A stretch of DNA of 64,000 bases from CAVSSX01 sp963730735 (GTDB taxonomy: Bacteria > Actinomycetota > Acidimicrobiia > Acidimicrobiales > RAAP-2). A program made the position numbers and the translations under genes. Under the pieces are notes generated by a model that did no database searches, was not told the DNA's origin, and worked only from the letters and a program-made list of their open reading frames with translations. Positions within the stretch are counted from its first letter, which is position 1, and every line of letters begins with the position of its first letter. Shown here in pieces: positions 37,404-47,085 of this stretch. The DNA lies in contig CAVSSX010000012.1 of assembly GCA_963730735.1 (NCBI GenBank), positions 372,001 to 436,000 of the forward strand, in the 5' to 3' direction.

Positions 37404-38755
37404 TCAGCGACCGGCCACCACCCGGGCGCCGTTGGTGTGGCGGGCGTGGGGCCGCGGCGGGTGTGGTGACACGGCCGAGGCCTGCTGGGGCACCAGGCCG
37501 AGACCCAGGTAGTTGAGGCCGGCGCCGGTGACCGTCTTGGTCGGGACGATGTTGGCGCGTGTCGACGAACGTCGGGGTGGCCATGAGCGAGGCCACCCGC
37601 CGGAAGTCCATGGCGGCGAACTCGGGCCATTCCGTGAGCACCAGGAGGATCTCGGCGTCGGCGCAGACCTCGTAGGCATCGGGGCACACGGTGATCCCAG
37701 GGAACGGGCGACGGACCATCGGGTCGAACGCCTTGATCTGCGCCCCACCTTCGAGCAGGCGACGGACGATGTCGAGCGAGGGCGAGTCCCGCAGGTCGTC
37801 GGTCCCGGCCTTGAAGGTCGGGGCCCAGATGGCGACCGCCACCCCCGAGAGGTCACCGCCACAGGCGCGGGTAACCTTCTCGACCACCAGTCGATCCCCC
37901 ACATATTGGTGGCCACGGCACCCGACAGGACCGGGAAGTCGAAACCCGCCTGGGCCGACATCTTCAGGAGTGCCTGGGAGTCCTTCGGGAAGCAGGGTCC
38001 GCCCCACGCCGGACCGGCGGCCAGGAATTTCGACCGATGCGGCTGTCGCTGCCCATGTACGAGGTGACCTCGGAGATGTCGGCTCCCATCTCCTCGCAGA
38101 GCGTGGCGATGGAGTTCACGAAGCTGAGTTTCGTGGCCAGGAAGGTGTTGCAGGCGTACTTGGCCAGCTCGGCCGACTCGAGGCCCACCGAGATGACCGG
38201 TACGCCGGTGCCGGCGTACAGCGACTCGACCCGGCGCGCCGCCGACTTGTCGTCGGCGCCGATCAGGATCCGCTCACCGCCAAGGAACTCCGAGAGCGCC
38301 CGACCCTCCTGGAGGAACTCGGGATTGGAGACGACGGTCACGTCCGCTCGAACAGCTGGGCGGCGATGCTTCGGCCGGTGCCCACCGGCACGGTGGACTT
38401 GTTCACCACCACCGAGCCCGCCGTCAACGAGCCCGAGATGGCCCGGACGCCCGACTGGATGGCGCCGAGGTCAGCCGCACCGTCGTGACCCTGGGGCGTC
38501 GGGAGGCAAAGGAACACGAACTCACGTCCGAGACGTCGAGGTCGCCGACCAACGCGAATCGCAGCCGACCCGGGCGATGCCCTCGTTCAACAGTTCCTCG
38601 AGCCGCTCCTCGTGGAAGGGGGGAAGCCCGGCGTTCAAGCTGCCGACCCGCTCCTCGTCGATGTCATAGGCCACCACGTCATGGCCGAGATGGGCGAAGC
38701 CCACGGCTGACGCCAGGCCGACATAGCCGGCTCCGAGTACGCCGATGTTGCTCAT
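37404..38755 (-). CDS. UDP-glucose/GDP-mannose dehydrogenase family, multiply frameshifted
   Basis: Reconstructs to about 450 residues of a UDP-glucose 6-dehydrogenase-like protein, which makes UDP-glucuronate for polysaccharides using two NAD+. Segments in order: Rossmann MSNIGVLGAGYVGLASAVGF, FVFLCLPTPQGHDG, KSTVPVGTGRSIA, TVVSNPEFLQEGRALSEFL, LAKYACNTFLATKLSFVNS, the catalytic Cys loop GPAWGGPCFPKDSQALLKM, then APTFKAGTDDLRDSPSLDIV. They fall in different frames, with changes near 38570, 38527, 38343, 38028, 37902 and 37566. All catalytic segments persist. It adjoins the exopolysaccharide genes and probably feeds them. Confidence 0.8.
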
Positions 38756-39480
38756 GAGCGCACCGCCGATCCGGCGGGTCCGGCCGTCGCGAACGTGGCG
38801 ATCGAGTGGTAGCTGCATCAGCACCACACAGGTGCATGGCGCAGGTGTCAGGACGTAGCCGAACCACAGAGCCGCTCCCTTCAGGAGATCTTGGAGGGTC
38901 CGCCGACACCCCTTGAATTGCTGTTCTCAACCACACTTCGCACTGACCGCCTGAGTGTCACAGTAGCGGAGAATTAGACGAAAAGAAACGGATATTGCAG
39001 ATTGTCCGTTTCAGAAATATTAACTGATGCCAGTAGGAGACTCTGCGTGACAATTGGTCGATGATTATCAGGTAAATCACAGGAACAAACGTGCTAACAC
39101 GGTCGAGGGGGATGTCAGTAGTTCCGATCACCCATCCGAGGCGACGAATGACGCCATTGCATCGAAGTGCCGTTGTCCTGCAGTTCCGCCTGCCGGCGCC
39201 GGGCCCCACCGGATCACGGCGGCCACGGACGGTCGAACCAGTTCGTCGACTCGACGCCGACGGCCGTCGAGCGACGGCCGGCTCGTCCCGCACCCGTCCC
39301 CCGAACTCCGAGGGTTTCGGCCGAACGTTCGACGTGACCAGTCGGCGACCGAGTGGGCCGACGTGTCATCGGCGACGCTGATGGCCCCCATCCGGCGATG
39401 GCCATCGATCGGCCGGCGGGCCGGCTCGACGAACCGACCGGGACCGGGGTCGGCCTCATAAGCGGCCCGTCGGGACAGTA
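38756..39480. other. Long AT-rich intergenic region with inverted repeat
   Basis: This 725-base gap separates the sugar-nucleotide dehydrogenase from the GH26-like gene. Bases about 38930-39120 are markedly AT-rich compared with the rest of the window and contain GAAACGGA (38985-38992) and its exact reverse complement TCCGTTTC (39005-39012), a likely operator or RNA hairpin. No convincing coding frame. It probably holds divergent promoters for the polysaccharide genes; a frameshifted N-terminus of the next gene (MAIDRPAGRLDEPTGTG, from 39398) may lie at its right end. Confidence 0.6.
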
Positions 39481-39498
39481 AGTTCCCTGGTCACCGCC

Positions 39499-41248
39499 TT
39501 GATCTTGGCGGGGTGGGGGTTGGCGGTCGGTCCGTCAGCGCCGGCCGCTGGTGCGGCCGGGTCCGCGGACGGCCAGCGCAGCTTCGGGGTGTCGGTGAGC
39601 AGTCTCTCCCAGCTCCCGCAGATCCAGACCCTGGGCCAGGACGTCGGTCGCAGCCCCAACATCGTGAACTTCTACGAGGGGTTCAACTCGACCTTCCCGT
39701 TGACCGACGCCCAGGAAGTCAGCGCCATCGGGGCCGAGCCCGAGATCACGTGGGAGCCGTGGCTGAACCAGCTGGGCGCGAACCAGAACACGTATCCCCT
39801 GCCGGCGATCGCCGCCGGACAGTTCGACACCTACATCACCGCCTTCGCCAAGGAGCGGCGAAGTGGGGCCAGCCGCTTCTGCTGCGATTCGGACAGGAGA
39901 TGAACGGGAATTGGTATCCGTGGGCTATCGGTGTCAACGGGAACACGGCCTCGAACTACATCACTGCATTTCGACACATTCATGACCTTTTTGTGGCAGC
40001 TGGCGCGACAAATGTCACTTGGGTCTGGAGCCCCAACGTCAACAGCGGCGCAACGTCGGCCATGGCCTCCGAATATCCCGGCTCGGCGTACGTCGATGTC
40101 CTCGGATTGGACGGCTACAACTACGGGACATCCCAGGCCGGTCGGAGCTGGCAGACCCCCTCGCAACTGTTCGGACCCTCGCTGAGCACGTTGGCCCAGA
40201 TCGACCCGAGCAAGCCCCTCCTCATCAACGAGGTCGGGAGCGCGGAGGTGGGTGGCAGCAAGGCCGGCTGGATCAGCGAGTTCATCCAACTCGTCGAGGC
40301 CACGCCCGGGCTGAGCGGTTTCGTCTGGTCCGAGTTCAGCGGCACCACGAATTTGCCGATCGAGAGCTCGTCGTCGTCGATCGCCGCCATGGCCGCCGCC
40401 ATCGGGGGTTCGGGTGGCGGCGTGTCCGGGGGATCGGGGGCATCGGGTGGTTCGGCGGCGGGATCGTCGTCGGCCGGGATGTCGGGGGCCGGCGGATCGG
40501 GTCAACTGAACGTGCCGATCGTGGACATGGTGGTCACTCCCGACGGTAACGGCTACTGGGAAGTCGCCGCCGACGGCGGATCTTCGCCTTCGGTGACGCC
40601 CGCTTCTACGGATCGACCGGGTCGTTGCGCTCAACAGGCCGGTGGTGGGCATGGTCGCCACCCCCGATGGGAACGGGTACTGGCTGGTGGCCGCCGACGG
40701 TGGGATCTTCGCCTTCGGCGACGCCCGGTTCTACGGATCGATGGGCGGGCGCCGTCTGAACGCGGCGGTCGTGGGGATCGCCACCGCCCCGGACGGCAAC
40801 GGCTACTGGGTAGTCGCCGCCGACGGCGGGCTCTTCGCTTTCGGCGGCGCCGGGTTCTACGGATCGATGGGCGGCCGCCATCTCAACCAACCGATCGTCG
40901 GCATGGCGCCGACGCCCCAGCTGCGATGGGTGTTGGCTAGTTCGGCCTCCGACGGCGGGGTCTTCGCCTTCGGCGACGCCACGTTCGACGGCTCGATGGG
41001 CGGGAACGCGTCGGCGGCACCGGTCGTCGGGTCGGGCCACCGGCGGCGCGCGGGTACTGGAGGCCGCGTCCGACGGCGGGGTGTTCGCCTTCGGCGGCGG
41101 CGGGTTCTTCGGATCGATGGGCGGCAGCCGCTCGACCGGCCCATCGTGGCCATCGCCGCGACGGCGACCGGCACGGCTACTGGCTGGCGGCTCCGACGGC
41201 GGGGTGTTCGCCTTCGGCGATGCCGGCTTCTTCGGTTCGATGGGGTAA
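39499..41248 (+). CDS. Secreted GH26-like glycoside hydrolase with C-terminal repeat domain, frameshifted
   Basis: Begins with a hydrophobic export segment (LILAGWGLAVGPSAPAAGAA) and a (beta/alpha)8 domain resembling GH26 mannanases/lichenases: FYEGFNSTFPLTDAQEVSA, acid/base candidate in RFGQEMNGNWYPWA, VTWVWSPNVNSG, and nucleophile candidate in PLLINEVGSAEVG. A Ser/Gly linker (about 40410-40500) leads to several copies of a roughly 45-residue repeat and the stop at 41246. Frame changes lie near 39855, 40573 and at least three places after 40900. The TTG at 39499 is the first usable start in frame; the true start may be ATG 39398 with another frame change. Probably trims or binds the polysaccharide made by the adjacent synthase. 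Confidence 0.72.
40516..41248 (+). repeat. Protein-coding tandem repeats (GYW..ADGG..FAFG type)
   Basis: About six repeats of roughly 135 bases encode variants of GYWLVAADGGIFAFGDARF followed by YGSMGG and a linker such as LNQPIVGMAPTP. Later copies are interrupted by frame changes but the same words recur (SDGGVFAFGDATF, SDGGVFAFGDAGF). Such repeats are abundant, from memory, in Acidimicrobiia surface proteins and look like beta-propeller or beta-solenoid units. Confidence 0.75.
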
Positions 41249-41365
41249 GCCGGCACTGGCCGCAACGGCAAGACGGTCGCCGCCGAGGTTCCCCGCTCTA
41301 CCCGAGCGGTAGCGCTGCACCGTTCGGTCCCGGTCGCCATCGACCGGGCGGAGCGGGCGTCCGTC

Positions 41366-43096
41366 TCAGGTGGCCTTTCGACCTTGGCGTCGCACGTAGA
41401 GGGCCATGGCGATGATCGTGCAGTAGAGCAGGCCGGTGAGTAGGAGGAAGTCGAAGGCGATCGACTTGAACTCGTACATCCGCCACAGGCAGGCGCCGAC
41501 CCACAGGCCGCCGGTCAGCCCACCCCACAGGATCATCCCCCGCCAGACGCGGTCGGTCTTGCGAGACGTGACCTTCCCACCCGTCGGTTGCCAGGCCGCC
41601 GTCCGCTTGCGGAGGATGTCGGAGATGGCGAACAGGTGGGCCCATCCGTAGAGCGACTTGGTCATCAGCGCTTCGATGCCGTAGCGCCCTCGGTTCCACA
41701 GCGGGAACACGATCAGGTTGTAGGCGACGCTCGGCACAATCCACAGGTAGTTGTGCAGCTGGACCTGGTCGGGCAGGGCGAACACGATGACGATCGGGAT
41801 GAGCGGCGTCATGATGCTGAAGATCGCCGTGTGGATGTAGTAACAGAACCCCGAGGAGAAGCACAGGCGCCTCGAAAAACCGAGCTTCGTCTGCCAGAAT
41901 TTGTTCGACTTCATCAGGCTCATGGAGCCGGTGCACCACCGGTACTGCTGGGTGAGGAAGGCGTCGGGGTCGCTCGGGCAGAGCCCGGTGGCCAACGGGA
42001 TCGGCACGTACTTGGTGGCCCAGCCGGCCCGGGCCAGGTCGAAGCCGGTGTGGACGTCCTCGGAGTGCTCGATCAGGGCGGTCCCACCGATGGCATCGAG
42101 CGCGGCGCGGCGGTAGACGGCGCACGACCCGACGCAGATGGCGGCGCCGAAACGGTCTCGCGACACCTGGACGACCCGGTAGAAGAGCTCCTGCACCGCA
42201 CCCGCGCCACGCTCCATCAGCGATGACGGCGATCGAACCGGAAGTACTGCGGGGACTGGACGATACCCAACTGCGGGTTGTCGGCCATGTGGGGCAACAG
42301 CTCGTCGAGGAAATCTGGGCGAGGGGCGAAGTCGGCGTCGAAGATGACCAGGAACTCGCCAGAGGAGTTCGAGTAGCCGTGCCGAAGGTTCCCGGCCTTC
42401 TTGAACCATCCCCGGTTGGGCGGACCATGTAGTTGAACCCGACGCTCCGAGCACTGGCGGCGGCGGCGGCGTTGTCACCGTCGTCGAGGACGTACACCTC
42501 GACGGGGCCTCGGTACGTGCTGCGGAGACGATCCACGTTGGCCCAGGTGTTCTCGAGAACCGCCAGATCCTCGCCGCAGATCGGGAGCATGATGTCGACG
42601 CTCGGGTAGGTCGTCGGTCGCCAGTTCCGGACCAGACGCTGGTGCCGCTTGTAGTCGAAGTCCCGGCTCCAGATGTTGATCCACAACGAGATCAAGAAGT
42701 AGATGACCGTGAACACGAGGTACGGAGCGAAGACGAGCAGCCAAGGGCTCAGGCTGATGAAGTGGATCTGGCTGACGAGCAGCATGCTCATGGACAGGAT
42801 CGACGCGATGATCAGGATCTGCAGCTCGCGACGGATGTAACTGACCTTCTCGGGGTCCGTCGGCGGCTTCGGGAGGACTAACTGGTCCGGCATCGGCGCC
42901 GAGGGGCGGGCGTGGATCCCCGTCCGCCCGGGGGCGACGGCCTCGCCGGGGCCGTCGGGAAGGCGGGCAGTTCGGGCGCCGGCGGCAACGGAAGCGGCGT
43001 CGTCGTTACCGTCGATACCTGCCCAGCGACGTACTTGCCGCTCCGGTGCTTGGCCCGGTGTTTGGTGCGCTGCGGCGTCTTCACTCCGAGTGCCAC
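41366..43096 (-). CDS. Cellulose-synthase-like processive GT2 glycosyltransferase, frameshifted
   Basis: A membrane synthase of about 575 residues. After two N-terminal helices (LQILIIASILSMSMLLVSQI, LVFAPYLVFTVIYFLI) the GT2 domain shows VEVYVLDDGDN, the DxD motif in FLVIFDADFAP, the acidic HSEDVHTGFDLA and the processivity motif QQYRWCTGS, followed by four to five helices. This set defines cellulose, glucomannan or similar beta-glycan synthases. Frame changes lie near 42900, 42413 and 42224. I start it at GTG 43096, two bases after the preceding gene's stop: an N-terminal extension (VKTPQRTKHRAKHRSGKY, then Pro-rich) precedes MPDQLVLPKP. No PilZ domain is visible. Confidence 0.83.
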
Positions 43097-43097
43097 G

Positions 43098-44672
43098 TCA
43101 GGCCGCCTTTGCCTTTGCCGACGCCGTCGGCTTGAGGATCCAGATCACGTACGCCGCTTTCACTCGGCCCCCGCTCGACTCGAAGTTGCCCACGTACTGG
43201 TAGCGCTTGTTGTCGGCAATGGCATTGGAGATGGCCTCGTCGATGGATCTCGTGTCACCCCAGTCGAGGGCAATGACCGAGAAGAAGCTCTGGTGCACGG
43301 CCTTCACGTAGGCCGGGATGTCCATCAGCTCTCGGGTGCTCCCGGGCGGCGTGTAGCGGAAGTAGAACGTGCTCTGCCATCGCAGTGGGTTGACGGCGTT
43401 GCCCATGTAGTACGTCGGGATCGACACGTCGTCCGACAGGATCGGGCCCTTGGTGTGCATCACCAGTGGGGTCAGCGCCTTGACGTAGTTCGTCGTGTTG
43501 ATCCAACTCAGGAACTCCTTATTGGCCTGACGGGTCCCGATGGTGAACATGCCGGCGAGGAGGGCGAGTGGGACGAGGTAGCGCCAGCTGTTGCGCAGGC
43601 CGGGCACGATGACCCGGGACAGGACGTAGCCGACGAGGAGGGCGCCGAACCACGCCCCGTAGTTCACGTGCTTGCTCAAGGAGGTCGCCGTGACCGCGCC
43701 TGGTTGGCCGGCGCCAGGATGGTCGCCCCGAACAGGGTGACGCCGAGGAGGGCGTACGGCCAGGAGATCCGGTGCCGGATGGCCAGGATGACCAAGGCGG
43801 CGGCACCGATGAAGGACAAGGCGATGATGGCGCCGATCCAACTCACCGTGTCGTGGAGGATCAACCCGACCGGCGAGGCGGCGGCGGCCCGGTTGGTGGT
43901 CGTCTCGGTGATCCCGGCCCAGTACTGGCTGCCGGCCAGCGCCAGCAGGGCCGATACCAACGCCACGGTCAGCGCCCCAAGGGTGACGCTGAGCCGGATG
44001 GCTGTCCTCCACCCGTGGCGGGGTACCAGCAGGAACAGCGCCATGAGGAAGATCACCGGATCGAAGATGGCCGAGGCGTACTTGGTGGCGTCGGCCAAGG
44101 CGATGACCGGCACCGCGGCGAACAGCCACAGCGAGATGTGGTCCGACTCGGTGCACGTCCTGATGACGATCCAGGCGGCCAGCGCCAGGAGCGTCAGCGA
44201 CATGGCGTCGAAGGTGGCGAACGCCCCGAGGTACTGGGTGCCCTGCAGGCCGACGAAGGCGGCGGCGGCGAACCAGCCGGCGACCGTCCCGCCCAGGCGC
44301 CGGGCACTGGCATAGGCCAGCGTGGTGGCCAGGAGCATGAGCGCCATGGAGAACATCCGGGCGGCAGCCAGGCCGCCCACGTGATCGAAGAGGGCGGCGA
44401 TCACCGGGTAGATGACCGGCGCGCCCGAGAAGTACGTCTCGTAGGCAAGGTTCGGGCCGCCATGCACCCAGGAGTGCAGCAGCTGATTTCCGGCGCTCAG
44501 GTAGGTCGCCTCGTCGATGAACGCCGTGTTCGAGAAGATCAGGCGCCAGCACAAGAACGCCTGCAGCGCCAACAGGCCGCCCAGCGGCAGCCACCGGGCG
44601 TACGTGATGAGGAAGCCGCCCACGGCGGTCTCGGACTGTCCCAAGTGGTCCGGAAACGGCGGGCATGGACAT
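43098..44672 (-). CDS. GT-C (GT39/ArnT-like) membrane glycosyltransferase, two offsetting frameshifts
   Basis: About 524 residues with ten or more membrane helices. The first extracytoplasmic loop has FIDEATYLSAGNQLL, the acidic motif of polyprenyl-phosphate-sugar-dependent transferases, and the C-terminal soluble part contains DIPAYVKAVHQSFFSVIALD. The start (ATG 44672) and the end (43098) share one frame, but the central 310 residues are in another: changes near 44635 and 43695 cancel out. It lies between a DPM1-like transferase and the cellulose-synthase-like gene, two bases from the latter, so all three form an operon. It would use the lipid-linked sugar made by the DPM1-like enzyme. Confidence 0.75.
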   Translation of the reverse strand: MSMPAVSGPLGTVRDRRGRLPHHVRPVAAAGRPVGAAGVLVLAPDLLEHGVHRRGDLPERRKSAAALLGAWRPEPCLRDVLLGRAGHLPGDRRPLRSRGRPGCRPDVLHGAHAPGHHAGLCQCPAPGRDGRRLVRRRRLRRPAGHPVPRGVRHLRRHVADAPGAGRLDRHQDVHRVGPHLAVAVRRGAGHRLGRRHQVRLGHLRSGDLPHGAVPAGTPPRVEDSHPAQRHPWGADRGVGIGPAGAGRQPVLGRDHRDDHQPGRRRLAGRVDPPRHGELDRRHHRLVLHRCRRLGHPGHPAPDLLAVRPPRRHPVRGDHPGAGQPGAVTATSLSKHVNYGAWFGALLVGYVLSRVIVPGLRNSWRYLVPLALLAGMFTIGTRQANKEFLSWINTTNYVKALTPLVMHTKGPILSDDVSIPTYYMGNAVNPLRWQSTFYFRYTPPGSTRELMDIPAYVKAVHQSFFSVIALDWGDTRSIDEAISNAIADNKRYQYVGNFESSGGRVKAAYVIWILKPTASAKAKAA

Positions 44673-44784
44673 AGCGCGGCGGGGGGCGCGGCTCGATCTC
44701 CCCGACGTGGGGCTCGATCTCTCCGACGCCGGGTCTGAGGGTGACCGTCACGAGCTGCGCTGACCCTCTCGAATTTCGTGGTGC

Positions 44785-45701
44785 TCAACGGGTGCCGCTC
44801 GACACGGGAACGTGCCGCTGACGGGCCGGGCGCTCTCGGTGCGAGTGATGGTTGCCCGAAACGGCGAGGCGGCCCAGCTGGCGGAGAAAGCTGGTGCTCT
44901 CGGCGACGTCGGCCTTCGAATCCCCGGTGGCTCGGGGCTGGAAGCCGAAGGGGACCTCGATGGCACTCGTCCACTCGCCGAACGTGAGCACGTCGATCAG
45001 GATCTTGAACCCGTCGCTCGACGACGGCCCGTTGGCCACGACGTCTGGGGGGACGACAAAGAACCCGCTCAACGGATCGCGGATCGAGCGGGTGTTGCTC
45101 AGCATGACCCGCGTGAGTTGGCGCTGTCACCTGGGAGTTCAACCTCCGGATCCAGCCGTCCAGGCCGGTGGCGCTCCCGCCGTTCGAGAAGCGGCTCCCC
45201 ACGGCCACGTCGCAGGCGCCGATGGCGATCATCGACGCCAGTACCGGCACCATCTCTGGCGGGTGCTGGAGGTCGGCATCCATCACCACCAGGACCCGTC
45301 CCCGGGCCGCAGCGGAATCCAGCCAGCACTGCCCCGCCGAGGCCACCGACGCGCTCGTTGGGGAGCCGATGGAGCAACTGGCCGGGGACCCCCGACGCCA
45401 GCAGCTCCCTCACCACCGCCGGCGTGGCGTCGCTGCTGTCGTCGACCACCACGATCTCCCACGACACGTCGTCCGGCATGGCCGCCGCCAGACGGGACGT
45501 GAGGAAGTACCACGTTCTGCTCTTCAATTTCCTCGTAGGGACGACGATGCTGACCTCTACGTCGTCGGTGCCCCCGGCGGGCGTCGGGAGTTGTGGCCTG
45601 AGCGGACCGGCCGACGCCTGCTCGTCGGACCGCCGGGTCATCGGCGTCACCACAGACGACGTGCGGCGTGCCTTCGCATCAAAATCGACGATCTCACTCA
45701 T
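44785..45701 (-). CDS. DPM1-like GT2 glycosyltransferase (polyprenyl-phosphate sugar synthase), frameshifted
   Basis: Reconstructs to about 305 residues. The GT-A fold starts with VEVSIVVPTRKLKSRTWYFL; WEIVVVDDSSDATP and VLVVMDADLQHPPEMVPVL carry the nucleotide-sugar acids (DAD), RDPLSGFFVVPPDVV and IDVLTFGEWTSAIEVPFGF complete the polyprenyl-phosphate mannosyltransferase pattern. No C-terminal membrane domain. Pieces occupy three frames, with changes near 45330 and 45110. The ATG at 45701 (SEIVDFDAKAR) is preferred to one 33 bases upstream. First gene of the three-gene glycosyltransferase operon. Confidence 0.78.
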
Positions 45702-46140
45702 CACAGACCTCACGGCATGGTTGGGCTGGAGCATGGAGCAGGGAGTTGGGGGAGCGTTCCCGTGCGGACGGATTTCTCGTCTGCAACCGGCATGGTGCGA
45801 CAGAGGCGATGATACAAATTACTCGGGTTGCAATCCAGGCTTGGGCGGAAAACTCCGGCTAGTTAACGTTCCATTCACAGGAATGGGCGGGATCCAGGCC
45901 AAAAGCCACCGCTTCGTCACCGCTAGGTAACATCGTTGTTCCAGATACTGCATTTAGATGGCACTTCCCTCGGTCGAGGGAACGTTTTGGCGAGGGCATC
46001 TCCTGACGCCGGCGTAGTTCTCTCGACGACGCCGCACGACTCTCACTTCGCCGTCGGCTCCGTAGCGTTACCCGAAGGCTCGGAACCGCACCGGAGCCGG
46101 TCGGCGGGCCGGACCGGTCGACCCGCACACGTGGCACCCC
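45702..46140. other. Intergenic region with stem-loop and promoter-like AT-rich segment
   Basis: This 439-base gap precedes the glycosyltransferase operon and follows the Tat-exported GH26-like gene. TTCCCTCG (45965-45972) and CGAGGGAA (45975-45982) form an 8-bp hairpin with a 2-base gap, followed on the plus strand by CGTTTT. Bases about 45800-45960 are less GC-rich and probably carry the operon promoter. I looked for a c-di-GMP-type aptamer here because of the linked synthase and found no convincing match. Confidence 0.5.
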
Positions 46141-47085
46141 TCAGAGTTTGTGATTGGCCCCGATGGATCGCAGCAGGCTCCGGAAGGCGGCGGTCACCTG
46201 CGTCGACTGGGTGATGGCGTAGTCGCCGGTCGCTCCGGTCGTCGACGGGCTGGTGTCGAAGTACACAAAACCCTTGATGCGCGGGTTGGCGGCCAGATAC
46301 GCCGGCAGCGCCCGGATCCACGTGGGCGCCGCAGCGCCGTCGGCGCCCATCTCTGACAACAGCACCGGGTGCGCCGAAAGCGTTGTGAGCTGGGAAACCG
46401 TCTGCTGGTACGTTGTCATCGGCGACGAGCTCCCGTGGGAGTACCCGGTCATGCCGACGTAATTCACCAAGCGGTCGCCGGGATAGACCTCGGACAGCGT
46501 GGGGAGTTTCCGCTTCACGTTGAGGACCTGGTTCGGTGACCAGACCCAGCGGATGTACCGATCGGCAGACGCGAAGATCTTCCGTACGTGGCGCCACGCC
46601 GCCACGTACTGTCCGGGCTGGTTGCCGTTGACGGCCTCCGCCCAGGGGTACCACCAGGCGTTCATCTCATGGGCGAACCGGAGGTAGACCGTCTGGCGAA
46701 GTCCGCCGATCGCCGAGGCCAGTCGACCAAGATCAGCATCGTGATCGCCTCGAATGATCGACCCCAGCGAGAATTGTGGTTGATTGACGTCGCCGGGGGC
46801 GCTGGCGATCAGCCAGGGCTCGAGGGTCAGGAATGCCGTCTGTTTTGCTGCCGCAATTTGGCGGAGGCGGTCGACGGGCAGCACGCTATCCAGCTTGACG
46901 AATATCGAGACGACACTGGGCGTTCCGCCGACGAGACTTGAAATACTGTCAATGGTCCCTGGATCATCGTCCGGAACATCGAGACCGAAGAATGGCCGTT
47001 GCTTCTTCCCAAGTTGGGTGGTCGAAATTCCGGCCGCCGCCACCAAGACCGCCGACGCCTTGATGAAGGTGCGGCGAGACAGCAT
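46141..47085 (-). CDS. Tat-exported GH26-like glycoside hydrolase
   Basis: A 314-residue protein with a twin-arginine signal (MLSRRTFIKASAVLVAAAG), so exported folded. The body resembles GH26: FLTLEPWLIASAPGD, acid/base candidate in LRFAHEMNAWWYPWAEAVNG, IRWVWSPNQVLNVKRK, and nucleophile candidate in HPVLLSEMGADGAA. It shares this layout with the repeat-bearing protein at 39499 but lacks repeats, so the polysaccharide locus is bracketed by two related hydrolases. The ATG at 47085 gives an ordinary Tat peptide; an in-frame ATG at 47133 would add 16 residues. Unlike its neighbours it reads cleanly in one frame. Confidence 0.8.
   Translation of the reverse strand: MLSRRTFIKASAVLVAAAGISTTQLGKKQRPFFGLDVPDDDPGTIDSISSLVGGTPSVVSIFVKLDSVLPVDRLRQIAAAKQTAFLTLEPWLIASAPGDVNQPQFSLGSIIRGDHDADLGRLASAIGGLRQTVYLRFAHEMNAWWYPWAEAVNGNQPGQYVAAWRHVRKIFASADRYIRWVWSPNQVLNVKRKLPTLSEVYPGDRLVNYVGMTGYSHGSSSPMTTYQQTVSQLTTLSAHPVLLSEMGADGAAAPTWIRALPAYLAANPRIKGFVYFDTSPSTTGATGDYAITQSTQVTAAFRSLLRSIGANHKL

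Noticed and set aside
39054..39461. 135-codon frame in the gap before the GH26-like gene
   Set aside because: Crosses the AT-rich regulatory segment, has no ribosome-binding site or recognisable protein features.
45820..45930. Possible c-di-GMP (GEMM) aptamer upstream of the glycosyltransferase operon
   Set aside because: A GGTGACGAAGC-like word exists on the minus strand but the tetraloop, receptor and second helix of the aptamer cannot be built.
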